Source: Puccinia triticina (Eukaryota > Basidiomycota > Pucciniomycetes > Pucciniales > Pucciniaceae). Taken from it: DNA of 64,000 bases. Positions 45,796 through 58,099 of this stretch are shown piece after piece. Under the pieces are notes generated by a model that saw only the letters and a list, made by a program, of their open reading frames with translations, did no database searches and was not told the DNA's origin. Made by a program: the position numbers and the translations under genes. The stretch covers positions 2,976,001-3,040,000 of the forward strand of contig NC_070564.1 of assembly GCF_026914185.1 (NCBI RefSeq). The letters are read 5' to 3'. The first letter of the stretch is position 1; every line of letters starts with the position of its first letter.

Positions 45796-47127
45796 TATTT
45801 GTGCTCGAATTGATGGTGATGTTTGAGGAGATCTAAAAACAAAATTTGGATGTCAGATGACTCCAGGAAAGATTCAGAACTCCAATAAAGGGCTCCAAGA
45901 CTTGCGGTAGCCCAGGAGGAAGACGTTCTATGTTGGAATTGCACTCCACTCACGTTTTTCCTAGCAGTTGTAGACCGCAGCCTTGTGCAAGACTTGATCA
46001 GTAGGAATGGATGGCCCGGGTGAATAGACACTTACTGCCTCTGGTATCTAAATCGATTTCGGATGCCGAATTCGTAAAATGAGAGAGGGTCTGGAATTTG
46101 GAGTGGAGGACGGCTAGACGACAAGGGGACACTGATAGGATTGGCCAAATCGGACGATGATGATGGTGCTGAGGGCAATTCGAAGACAACCGGAGCTTTG
46201 AATTGATTCCAGACGGCAAGTAAGAGCCACAATTCAGTCATTAAACCTGCAGGCTCATCAATGACCAAGCATGTGCGCATATGCTCTTGAGGTTATCAAA
46301 GGTGAAAGATGTGCCTAGGAAATTCGCTTCAATTCAGAGAGGAAAAAATGGTGGCTGTGGTCGAAACGATTTGGCTTTGAAGCCAAAAATACGAAACACA
46401 CTTATCTCCTGATCATGCGCACGGCTCTCTCCATTTCCAACCCGCAACTTCATTTAACCTGCACAAAGGCCCACCTCTTAAAAAAACAGGGAACACCCCG
46501 GGACGCCCCGCCATAGTGGAAAATGGGACGAGGGATCTCTCTGGTGTCAAGATATCATGTTATAGCGGCCTCGTCACAATGGAAAGGCTATCATTATGAA
46601 GATCGACTTTTTTGAATATGCTGGATAAGTCGAAGCCTCGACGGAGTTTCGCAAGGTGGGTTCCTCGACGCATCACGCGATCGTTATTTTTAAGAATCAA
46701 GCTAGATTAACATCGAGCCTAACAAAGCCTCCCAGTAAGAGGTCCCGCTGGATCTGGCGGGAGGGCGCACTTCGTACGGGGCGCTTCGCGCCTCTTCGCG
46801 CCCCTGCCCCCCGGCAGGTGATGGATTTGTGCTACTGGCGGATTAACCAAGCTTAACAAAGCTGGAGGAGGGCCCCGAGGCTTGCGCTTCGCGCGAGGCA
46901 GAAGAGGGACTGACTAAGTTCGCGAATTGACATGCTTTGTCAAACCCACCTCGGTGCAAAAGGCACATGAGGGCACGTGATCAGGTGACCCAGCAAGCCT
47001 CCGCCAGAGCGAGCTTAACAAAGCCTCTCTGGAGGAATGCCGCAGGGTCTCTGTCTAACAGAGAGGCTTGCCCCCAACTTAACTTTCGGAGGCGGGCGCT
47101 TCGCGCCCAGGAGGGACTTAGTTAGCT
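45796..47127. other. Upstream of gene B, with one possible exon
   Basis: A minus-strand frame at 46280-46036 starts with ATG and ends exactly at a GTAAGT donor (...FRYQRQ). A GAAAAAC segment between AG and GTGAGT at about 45950-45960, and a TTTTTAG acceptor just upstream of gene B, could belong to the same transcript, but phases do not join in frame to gene B. The GC-rich part at 46680-47120 has repeated CTTAACAAAGC motifs and no gene. Confidence 0.3.
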
Positions 47128-47132
47128 AAGTT

Positions 47133-47862
47133 TGTAGGAAACCAGAACCAGACCCAAACCCGCAGCAACCTCCAAGGAAGCTCGCGCGGCTAGACCAAGG
47201 CGCAAGCCCAGCTGCCATAAAAGGTTAGACCCCTTTTGCAGTCCAGACCAAACCCTAACCATGGCAAAGCTAACTGTCGTGTATCGCTTCGTCGACCGCA
47301 GATGCCGAGCAAGCAAGAACCTTAATGGTCACAGCCCACAGACCAGAACCTTGTATGTCCCAAGAGGAACGAAAAGCAGACTTAATGTTAAGGCTGACTT
47401 TATCGTGTTCATTTGTAGACCTCTCGCGGAACGACTCGGATCCCAAACCCAGACAGACCTGCTCTCACGACTATTGTCGGAGGCACTGGTTACGCGTAAG
47501 CACAGAAATAAAAAACAGACAACAGAACGCAGAGAACTAATGTTGGAACTCCGTTTTTAAACAAACAGTACAGGAGCGTATAGAACCGTACAGACAAGAG
47601 AAAACGAAGTTACTCCAGTAACTCGACTAAAACCCGACTAAACAGAACATCCCGTAACGCACGAAGGCGGCGCTAGCGTGCATCCAACTCCTTTCACTCC
47701 CATCAAACCAGAATCAGTCCCCGGGCATCTCCTGTCCTGCTTTTAGGTACATGCCCGGATCAATCTTCCTACTCAGATCACTTTCAAACTTCATTTCTAT
47801 GATTGTAAATACAAAGCTCTAACTAGCAATAAACAATGCTTTTAGTTGCTCTAAATCTTTTA
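47133..47862 (+). repeat. 5' LTR of copia 2
   Basis: 730 bp, with CCATAAAAGG (TATA-like) at about 47214-47223. At least seven differences from the 3' LTR are at CpG sites. Confidence 0.9.
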
Positions 47863-47924
47863 TATTTACAGTTTCGATCACGCTTGAATAGATCACCTCA
47901 ACAAGCAACTGAAGGCAGGCCAGG

Positions 47925-50900
47925 ATGGCGAATACCCGCAAGCAAGCTCCAAGCCAAGGTGTCGAACAAACTCCCATCCCGGCCAAAAGCGACGCTTACA
48001 GCCCGGACAAGGACCATGTCAACGTCCCGAAGTTCGATGGATCAAACTTCCCACTTTGGGAAAGGAAGATCAAAATGCACCTTCGCCCTCGTCATCTCAA
48101 AACATACATCGAGGAACCACTGTCAGAAGAGCCCGATGACGATGAGCTGCAGGGAGCGCTCAGGACGTGCAGCATTCTCAGTGAAGCTATATCTAACGCT
48201 ATCTTCACCAGCGTTATCAACGACAAGAATGAACAGGACCCGTTCGCCATTTGGACAGATATCAAGACTATTTACGCCTCCAAATCACTTCTTTCTGTGT
48301 TCCAGGTATGGAACAAGTGGCTCGACATCCAGTACAACAAAGATTTAAACTCCTACATAATTGAAATGGAAGAAAGCCTAGCGGAATTCAGCTCATTAGG
48401 CCTTAAAGTACCGGAAGTTCTAGTCGGATGCAGGATCGTCGGAAAGATCACCAAGCGACACCCCATGCTCATGCAAGCCTTGTTTGCAGATCTCAAAGCC
48501 TTAGCCAAACCGAAAGAAATCATTGCGAAGCTACAAGACATCGGGCGCCACGAGACGGCAACAAAGCGCAAATTTGTAGAAGACCCTGAACCAACCTCCA
48601 CAGCTCTCGCCACCGGACCCAACCAAAAGCCAAGATGACAAGGAGGTCACCCTGGCGGCTCTGGAGGAGGTGTTATCAGGTGCAGTCACGGAAAGCACAA
48701 CCCGAAAGCCACTTCGCATGTTGAAGCGGACTGCTGGACCATACACCCGACTTCTTGCCCGGCCGATAAGCCCCTCATGCCCCAGCCAGAACGCCAACCA
48801 AAGAGACAGTGCACATCCTACCATACAACCGCTGAGGAGGCCGAAGACAAGGAGGAAGAGGCCCACCACACGTCAATCGTCAAGCCCTCCTTCACCTACA
48901 ATACGACGAAATCGGGCATTCTCTTGTCGACAATCCTTGACTCGGGAGCGAGCAATCATATGCTCAACTCACTGGAATATTTCAGCCACACTACTCCGGT
49001 CCAAATTAGCATCGCAACGGGTAGCGGCAAATCCGAGCTCACGGCAGTCGCCCGAGGAAAAGCGCAACTCCATCTCTCATCCGGACAGATTCTGGAATTA
49101 CCGGACGCTCTCTTTGTGCCAAAGCTCACCCGCAACCTGGTGTCGATGGTCCAACTCATGAGCCATAAAGCACTCATCAGCGAGCGCAACGGCGTCTTCA
49201 AGGTGCAACTGGACAACAATAGAGCTTTTCAAGTTAACACAGACAACGACCTTCTTGAAATTGTCGGCGCATTGCCTCCATCGAATCCGGCAGTTGGCAT
49301 GGCCACAGTCGCCGCGCCTCAGCTCTCTGATTTTCAAAAGTGGCATAACCGGCTAGGTCACGCCAGCTCCGGTCGAATCGCGCAAGCCGTACCAGACAAC
49401 CTAGACCTTACTAAGACCCACTCATGCACAGCCTGCATGAAAGGCAAGCTAACCCGGATTCCTTGCAAAGGTACCTTCAAAATGACGGACGCCCCACTCT
49501 CCATCATCCACTGCGACCTGGTTGGACCTATATCCCCCCCGACGAATGGAGGAGCTCGATATTTCCTCACCCTAGTAGACCAATCCACAGGGTACATACA
49601 TACCGTAATCCTAAAAGAGAAGAGCCAGGCAACCAAGGCCATACTTGACTTTAAGGTATTCTTTGAGAAGCAAACCGGCTTCCAGATGAAGAAACTCATA
49701 TCGGACGGCGGCAGAGAATTCGTGAATGGCACGCTGGGAGAACAACTGCAATCAGAGGGAATTCAACATAACGTTGCTCCCACCTACACCCCTCAAAACA
49801 ATGGCATGGCCGAGCGCGCTAACCGTACAATCATCGATATGACGCGCTGTCTCATGATGCAAGCCAACTTGGCTCCAGAATGGTGGGCTGAGGCGGTAAA
49901 GACAGCAACATCCACGACAAAATGTCTCCCTTCCTTGGCAAGGAGCAAGGCATCGCCCTTAGAACTTATGTTTAAGGCAAAGCCTAACATCGCCTTCTTC
50001 CGCCCATTCGGCTGCCAAGCCTGGATCGTCAAGCCGAAGCAGAAGAGAGATACCAAATTCTCCTCAATCGCATGGGAGGGAGTTTTCCTGGGCTACGAGA
50101 ACAACTACTCTTCATACAGGGTCTACAGGCTTGAAGATAAAGTCATTGTCACGGCCAAACACGTGCACTTTGATGAAGCTCATTTTCCCGACTGTCCGGC
50201 GCTAAACAAGAGCCATCTAATTCTGAATTTGGACAAATTACCCAGCTTCAACTCGCAAGATCCCTTACCATTCAGCGAAGAGGAATCTCTACATGAAGAA
50301 CGCGAGGCGGCTCGCGGCGCTAGCGAGCTAGAAGAAGAAGAACAGGAAATATCCCGTATTATCCAGACAATTCGCTCGCCCAGTCCCCCAAGCCAATCTC
50401 CACCCGACGAACCTCCTGTTCCTCAAGGAGCCCATGAACAACCTCAGCTTCATACCCGAAGGTACGCCTGGACAACCGCTCCTCCACCAAAAGAAATATC
50501 CAGCGGAATCAATGCCTCAAACATAATCCACGGAAAGCGCTCTTGCCAAGCTTTCCTGATCAAGATAGAAGTCAATCCGAAGAACCACAACCAGGCCATG
50601 AACAGCCCCAACCGACGCAGCTGGACCGAGGCAGAGCAGAAGGAAATCAAAAATATGCTGAATCACCAGGTTTGGGTAGTCCGTCAGAGGCTCGCATTGG
50701 ATGAGCCCATCCCGTTGACCTGGGCATACAGACGGAAACTCGGTGCTTCGAACGAAGTCATTGAATTCAAGGCCCGCATCTGCGCGCAAGGCTTCCGGCA
50801 AATACACGGAAGAAACTTCAATGTGATTTACGCTCCGACAGGCAAAGCAGCCTCACTGCGGCTTCTAATCTCATTCGCAGTCAACCACGGATTGAAAATA

Positions 50901-52163
50901 CACCAACTCGACGTAAGAAGCGCTTTCCTCACATGTCCCCTGGAAGATACAGTCACATTACTGCCCCCGCAGGGATATCAATGCCCCCCCAACTCAGTTT
51001 TGCACCTGAAGAAGGCCATTTACGGACTGCGCCAGGCCCCGCTTGTTTGGTACAAGCGCCTCACCGCATACCTCAAATTGCTAGACTTCCAAATTTCTAT
51101 CTCTGATCCATGCGTGTTCTGGCGACGCGAAACGCCTCATAACCCGGCAACCTGGCTATTCGCCCACGTGGACGACATAGTTATCATAAGCCACAAGCCC
51201 GAGGTGTTCAGAGCGCAGATGGAAAAGGAATTTGAGATCAAATACCCAGGCGACGCGGAATTCCTCCTGGGGATGAACCTTCATCGTTTCAAGGACGGAC
51301 TCCAGATCAATCAGACGCAATATGTCGAACGCAAGCTAGCAGAGTTTGGACTCAACAAGGAGCACCCGGCATCGTGCCCCCTCAATCCAAGAGAACGCCT
51401 CACGAAAGCAACACAACTTGAAATGGACTCCCTCAAGAAACTCGGAGTTAACTATTGTGCACTTGTTGGTTCACTGAATTACCTTAGTATACTCACCAGA
51501 CCAGATATTTCCCTGGCAGTCAGCCAACTCTCTCAGTACCTGGAAACTCCAGGAATCAAGCACTACCAGGCCGCCATCCAAGTATTCCAATACCTATCGG
51601 GAACCATGCACGTAGGCCTAACCTTCAAGAAATCACCGTCAATCAACCTCAAGGCCTTCTCCAACGCTGATTGGGGAAACTGCCCCGACACGAGGAGGTT
51701 GACCACTGGCTTCGTCATGACAGCTGGCTCTCACTTGCTCAACTGGAAGTCAAGTAAGCAGCCAACGGTCTCTCTATCCACGGCGGAGGCGGAATACAAG
51801 GCGCTATCCGACCTCGGTAGGGACCTGGCCTGGTTCGCAAGCCTCGTCAAGGAGATCGAGCTGCAGAAGACCGTTGAAGACATCACTGTAGCCGTTGACA
51901 ATAAAGGCGCAATTGATCTCGCAAACAGCGAGACCTCTCAAAACAGCTTCCGAACTAAACATATGAACATTTGACTCCATTTTGTCCGGGAACTGATATT
52001 GGCCAACATCATCAAGCTCCATTACATGAAAACAACCGCCAACGCGGCCGATTTCCTCACCAAGGCTCTTGGGCGCTCAGTCATTCGCCGCTCACTCGCC
52101 CAGATAGGAGTGATCCAAATCTCAGAAGCTACTTCGAATCTCGCGACTCGAAGTATGCGAGGC
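47925..52163 (+). pseudogene. Gag-pol of copia 2, one frame, two nonsense codons
   Basis: A single reading frame runs from MANTRKQ (47925) to the 3' LTR, interrupted only by TGA at 48636-48638 and TGA at 51972-51974. Domains in order: Gag (FDGSNFPLWERKIK); zinc knuckle CSHGKHNPKATSH...DCW at about 48680-48740; protease ILDSGASNHM (about 48938-48967); integrase HHCC (WHNRLGH...CTACMKGK) and D-D-E (HCDLVGPI, SDGGREF, NNGMAERAN). The RT follows (HQLDVRSAFL, HVDDIVII), then RNase H (STAEAEYKAL). After the second TGA the frame continues LHFVRELI to LTKALGRS, the normal copia end. Both stops are consistent with CGA-to-TGA change. Confidence 0.88.
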
Positions 52164-52910
52164 TGTAGGAAACCAGAACCAGACCCAAACCCGCAGCAAC
52201 CTCCAAGGAAGCTCGCGCGGCTAGACCAAGGCGCAAGCCCAGCTGCCATAAAAGGTTAGACCCCTTTTGCAGTCCAGACCAAACCCTAACCACGGCAAAG
52301 CTAACTGTTGTGTATTGCTTCGTCGACCGCAGATGCCGAGCAAGCGAGAACCTTAATGGTCACAGCCCACAGACAAGCGCAAACACAGACCAGAACCTTG
52401 TATGTCCCAAGAGGAACAAAAAGCAGACTTAATGTTAAGGCTGACTTTATCGTGTTCATTTGTAGACCTCTCGCGGAACAACTCGGATCCAAAAACCCAG
52501 ACAGACCGGCTCTCACGACTATTGTCGGAGGCACTGGTTACGCGTAAGCACAGAAATAAAAAACAGACAACAGAACGCAGAGAACTAATGTTGGAACTCC
52601 GTTTTTAAACAAACAGTACAGGAGCGTATAGAACCGTACAGACAAGAGAAAACGAAGTTACTCCAGTAACTCGACTAAAACCCGACTAAACAGAACATCC
52701 CGTAACGCACAAAGGCGGCGCTAGCGTGCATCCAACTCCTTTCACTCCCATCAAACCAGAATCAGTCCCCGGGCATCTCCTGTCCTGCTTTTAGATACAT
52801 GCCCGGATCAATCTTCCTACTCAGATCACTTTCAAACTTCATTTCTATGATTTTAAATACAAAGCTCTAACTAGCAATAAACAATGCTTTTAGTTGCTCT
52901 AAATCTTTTA
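52164..52910 (+). repeat. 3' LTR of copia 2
   Basis: 747 bp. The 16-bp insertion (AAGCGCAAACACAGAC-like) near 52372 has no counterpart in the 5' LTR. Confidence 0.9.
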
Positions 52911-53105
52911 AAGTTTGGGCTTGCCCTGACGGGCCTTGGGCCCGGCCAGCACCCATTTTGCACTGCATGGCTCATTACACACAACGGTGGGCCAGCTACG
53001 CTAACCGTAGCATTAGCGTGGCGTAGCGTAGCGGAATTCCACTAAATTTTAGCGTAGCGTTAGCGGAATTGCACCTTTCTGTGCTAACGCTACACGCAAA
53101 GGGTG

Positions 53106-53649
53106 TGTAGTTCAGAGAAGTCTTGATTTATTGCAAACACTTAAATACCAGTAGTAGTAAAACTAAACAAAAACAATGGTTAATAAAGACAGGAAAAATG
53201 AGTGAAAAAACATTGAATAATTTTACCTATTGAGATTTAGTTTTCTTAACTAGACAGGCAGTTGATGTTGGCAATAGACTATGAGAGAATATGTAAACTA
53301 AGGAAAATGTGGAAGAGTATTGAGTTGATGAAACCTAATATTGAGAAATAGCAAGCAAGTGAAGTACCTCTCCTCCCCCTGATCAAGTATCCTCCGTGTC
53401 TTGAGAAGTACGCCCGCGCTTGACTGAGATGCACTGATTGATATGACGTTTGGATGAGTGCTTGGTTTTCAAGGTCTTGATGATGTTGACTTTACCTTGA
53501 TTCAATATGAGTGGGGTTCAGTCGATGATGTGGAGTGTGGTCTTGATGGTACCGGGTTTGTTTGCTCTGAGCGCTTGAGGTGAAAATTCTAGAAGCTTAT
53601 TCACGATTGAAGTTGAGCATGTGACATGTAGTGAACATTTCATCCAACA
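53106..53649 (-). repeat. 3' LTR of copia 3
   Basis: 544 bp without the MITE, so it preserves the empty target site (CCTCCGTGTCTTGAG at about 53390-53404) for the insertion in the other LTR. Confidence 0.9.
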
Positions 53650-53655
53650 CTCCCC

Positions 53656-56600
53656 CTAAATTTCACTAGCATGCACCATGTGAAGTTGATTGATAGCTGT
53701 GTCAATCTTGTTCGGCCCAAGTGATTTTGTGAGAATATCCGCTGTCATCTCGTTGGTTGAAACTTGCTTGACTTCTAGTCGCTTCTTCTGAACTTGATCC
53801 CTAACATACTGATACCGTACTTTGATGTGTTTGGAATTTGGATTGAGCTGCACTTCTTGACTGATACAATTTGCCCCCAAGTTGTCATTGAAAATTACCG
53901 GGGCATTTATAGGAATCTTCATCTCTAGAATCAAATTCAAAAGCCAACGGATTTGTTTAGCGCATACATTGATTGCGATGAACTCTGCCTCAGTGGTAGA
54001 CTGAGCAACAACCAACTGCTTTTTTGTGAGCCAGCACACCGGGTTCCCTAGAAATTTGATGAAGTATCCTGAAATCGATTTTCTAGATGGTATAATGTTT
54101 GCGTAATCCGCATCAGCCCATCCAATCAGATGAGATCCACCCAAAGTTGCAGGTTTGGTCCTCCGAATATGCAACCCAAGTGATTTTGTTCCTTGCAAGT
54201 ATTGTAGCAGATGTTTTACCAAGAACCAATGTGTACGAGTCGGATTAGAAGTATACCGAGCAAGCTGATTGACTGTAAACTGAATATCGGGTTGAGTATG
54301 CAAAGCAATATGATTCAGACTTCCAACTACCCGTTGCATTGTGTTAACATTGAATGGAGCGTCCGGCTTGTTGAGGAGTTCATGAATATTTGGCGGTGCC
54401 GGCGTCTTGACAATTTTACTGTTCTTCATCCCAAAATCCTCAATGATTTGCTGTATCATATTCGAGTGATGTAAGACGAGTTCCCCATTTTTCAGCCACT
54501 TGAGCGTGTATCCAAGGTGCTGAGTTGGTTTATCGGTGATCTTGAGGGTGTACGTTTTCTGAAGGTTGGACAGGAATGACTGTACCAAATCATCTGATTC
54601 TCCCACAAGTAACCCGTCATCTACATGCATATGTAGAAAAAGCGTCTTTTTTCATTTGCAAACACAGCGTCATCAGCATTTAAGGGAAACATGCCAATGG
54701 AGCGAAGTGTTTTTACCAGATGAGCTTTCCAGCAACGTGGCACCTGCTTTGTACTGTAGAGCGATTTTTCCAATTTCCAGACCCAATTCTCTTTCCCCGG
54801 TTCTTCAAACCCTTTTACCTGGCGTACATACACAGGAGCATCAATTTCGCCATACAGGAACGCAGTCTCGACGTCGAATTGGCAAATTTTCATGTTCTTG
54901 TTGATCGCCAGTGAGAACAAGATTTTTAAAGACTCATTTCGACCAACCAAAGCATATGTATCCCAGTAGTGTTTTTGATACTCTTGATGATTGCCGGATG
55001 TAACCCATCGCGCCTTATGCTTGTAAACTTCATTATATTCATTCCGTTTGCCAGACAGAAGCCACATTCCCCCGATTATCTTCTCATTCGCCGGCGGAGG
55101 TGTAAGGATGCTCGCGTTGTGGAATGAAAGAGACTGAAATTCCTTACACATCGCCTCTTCCCAGATTGTTTGTTCCTTCTCGTCAGTCAGAGCTTTATCA
55201 ACAGCCACCTGATCCACCAGCGCAATGAAATGACATCGCTCATCATCATCATCATCATCGTCCTCAATGTCAGCGTCATTATCCTCATTGTTGATTGCGG
55301 AGCCGGAAGGGATAATATTATCCTTTGAGATCTTGCTACTTATTTCTTTAGGAGCTTTGTCATTAGGATCACAGACAACATATTCCCAGTTGGGTTTACG
55401 AGAACGAGGGGGTACCGTGATCAAATCTTTCAATGTTGCTGTGGGCTTAGGCTGAGATGATCGAGTGACTGGTGGTGCAGGAACGTTTTTGACTGGAGCG
55501 GGTCGGCTGGAACTTGCCTGTGGAGCATTTTGAGCATTGCCCGGAAATGAACCTGGGAATATTGGCGTGTTTGTTACCGACGCAGTCGTTCTAGGAGCAT
55601 TGTTGGATGTAGCTTCCCTTGAAGGCTGAGCAGGAGTTGATGGAATCTGTTGTTGAGGCAGAGGTGCGAGTTGACGTTGTGCCGGGACTTCATCTTCATT
55701 GCTCAACATCTTACTAGCTTTGACGTTCAGTGCCGGAAGAGTGACCCACTCCGACGTGTTGTATGCCGTCTTCGTCGCAGTTGGTAAATCAGTTGCGGAT
55801 TTTTTTGACGAGTACAAATCAGATACATTTTTTGGGGCAACTTGAGTGTAGTCACGACTAAGGATTATGCGGCCCGTTGACCTGTCCAGAAATTGCAAAG
55901 CGTCTGAAAACGGTTCAAAACCCAAACATGTCATTTGAACCCCAGACGGTTGAATCTTAGACTCAGTCTTCCGGTGTACATAGGTAAGTGCTCCAAATGG
56001 GATCAATTTAGCAAGTTCGCGCCGAGGTTTGATGCAAGAGTTGGATTTAGACAGAAGTTCAGTCGGAGTTGCCCACTTCAGCGTTTTGTGCGGAGAGTTA
56101 TTGATGAGGACCGTAGAATACAAGGCAGCTTCATGCCAATAACATAGTGGCACATTTGACTGAGCCAAGTAGCAACGCATCTTGACGAGGAGGGTCTGAT
56201 TAAATTGTTCCGCAACACCATTAGTTTGAGGAGAGTATGGAGCACCCCGTTTGAGTGTCATTCCAAGTGATTGAACATTTTCAAGGAAAGATTTCAAGCT
56301 AAACTCTGAGCCATGATTGCTGTGAAGGTAGGCAGGATATCAATTTAGTTTGTTGTGAATCTCTTCAAAGTACCCCATCAGTTTGCCCTCCACTTTGGTT
56401 TTTGATTGTACGACAAATATCCAAACATAACAACTGAAATCATCAACCACACACAGGATGTACTTGTGACCGTATTTTGCTGGAGTATTAATCTCCATTG
56501 TGTCAAAATGTAGCTTCTGAAAGGGTAATGAAGCAGAGGGTATTTGATTAATGTGAGGAGTTTGCTTGAGTTTGACAGCGCGACATACATCACAATACTG

Positions 56601-56690
56601 TTGGGCATCAAGAATGTCGCTCGTGATCTTTACGCCAATTTTGTCAAGAATGATCTTCAAGTACTGATTGGATGGATGTCCCAAAAGAAC
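53656..56690 (-). pseudogene. Integrase, RT and RNase H of copia 3
   Basis: The integrase begins GHPSNQYLK and CDVCRAVKLK (about 56680-56570). A TGA near 56340 follows HNKLN. The second catalytic motif reads LHSNHGSEF, where copia 1 has HTDRGGEF, so the catalytic Asp is Asn. QTNGVAEQFNQT carries the Glu. After a Ser/Pro-rich linker and an acidic run (about 55270-55225) comes the RT (CQFDVETAFLYG); a frameshift near 54625 precedes MHVDDGLLVG. RNase H (QSTTEAEFIAI) ends at 53656 after LTKSLG. Confidence 0.87.
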
Positions 56691-58031
56691 GTGCCAATCT
56701 TGTTGCTGAGCAGGCTGACTGGGTCGGTGTTGAACGGCATTTACGGAGATGACTTCACTGGACCCAATGTATAGTCAACCTCGACGTTTAAATGACTTGA
56801 CCACTGTATTTCCACGCTTTAATAAAAATAGCCCTTCCTTGTGCACAACTTGTAGTCCATGATCTTCGGCTTGAGCGCAGGATAGAACATTTACGCTTGC
56901 TCCAGGAACAAATAACACCGGAGAAATATTCATGTCGCCCAATTTGAGAGTGCCGGAGTGAGTAGCGAAGAGGGGTGAAGAGAACGTAGCGATTTTCTTG
57001 CGAGGAATTTCTTTGATGTCCAATAACATCAATAGGTTGCATACAGCGGATCCGGTAGCTCCCGTGTCAAAAATCAGTTCAGTATCCCTGACTACGCCAG
57101 ACGTCATGATCGTTTCTGGATCAATGTCAATGTGAAACCACGATTCGCCGGCATCATAGTCGTTTGATCGTGAGGTTGACCCTTGAGGTTGTTGATCATC
57201 CATCACACGCACGGAGGGATTTGAGGACATTTGATTAGCTGCAAGAGCTCTCTCCAAGTTAGCCAGACGTTGTTCCATTGACGAGCCTTGGTTTGCATGA
57301 GTATGGAATGTTGGAGCCACTCCACGAAAACCTCCACGTCCTTGTGAAGCTCCACGTCCACCTCTAGTCAATCCAGAAGACGAAGACTTTCCTTTTCCTT
57401 TTGAACCTGCTGTCATTACGCTTTCCTTATCGCCTCCCCGGCGAATATGCTCAATACCAATTTGATCTGTGACTGTCTGTAGGTCGAAAGGTTTGACGTC
57501 GTACAAAGTTTGGACCAGGGAGGATAGTTTCTTGTCTTGATTAATGCTTTGGAGGAAGAATGCGGCCGAAAGTCCAGATGAGATTTCCATGAGCTCTTTG
57601 TTGGAGGCCGTAAGCACGAGGAGTTCGGTATTGAGATTTTTGAAAGCGGAGATGTGAGCTTGAAGAGAGGAAGATGGGTCATATTCCAGGGAGAGGAGTT
57701 CAAAGAGTTTTTCGCAGATGACTACAATTGAGTCTTTTCCGCAGGCTTGAGCTAGAGCGTTCCATGCATCAAAGAAGTTTGAGTGCGCGCGTATTTCAGG
57801 GTGAAGTTCCTCGCACACGGTACTCAGCAGAAGTGAAATGGCTGCCAAATTCTTCTTTTTGTATTTCTTGACATGAGGCTTTTCATGATAGCTCTTGCTG
57901 AATAGCTCGTCGTCGCCCCGTCCGTTAATATATTGTTCCAGATGATAGCTCCATGCCGCGAAATTCTTGCGGTTGAGTTTCTTAATACAAATTTTACTCA
58001 GAGCAATCGAATCATCAGAATCGGACGACAT
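56691..58031 (-). CDS. Gag and protease of copia 3
   Basis: A frame of 418 codons (58031-56775) starts MSSDSDD shortly after the primer-binding site. It has a Gag core (NFAAWSYHLEQYINGRGDDE), then a basic Gly/Arg-rich RNA-binding-like stretch (GRGASQGRGGFRG) in place of a CCHC knuckle, then the protease motif LIFDTGATGSAV. It stops just before the copia-type LY(V/I)GSS segment that leads into integrase, probably through a small indel or point mutation near 56775. Confidence 0.78.
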
Positions 58032-58099
58032 TGTTCGTGTATTGCCTGTACCTGTTTTCTATCTCTGGTGGTTGTGCAATTCTTAGACTCTCGCTACCA

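Larger units (their letters stand above)
47133..52910 (+). mobile_element. Ty1/copia retrotransposon, copia 2
   Basis: LTRs at 47133-47862 (730 bp) and 52164-52910 (747 bp), starting TGTAGGAAACCAG and ending AAATCTTTTA. A 5-bp duplication AAGTT (47128-47132, 52911-52915) flanks the element. The 3' LTR has a 16-bp insertion at about 52372-52387. The LTR end is TA instead of the usual CA. Base composition is richer in GC than copia 1 and 3, which points to a separate lineage. Confidence 0.92.

Noticed and set aside
46680..47127. GC-rich segment as a gene
   Set aside because: Short hairpin-containing repeats (GGCGCTTCGCGCC-type) with no frame continuity; similar fragments elsewhere in the window.
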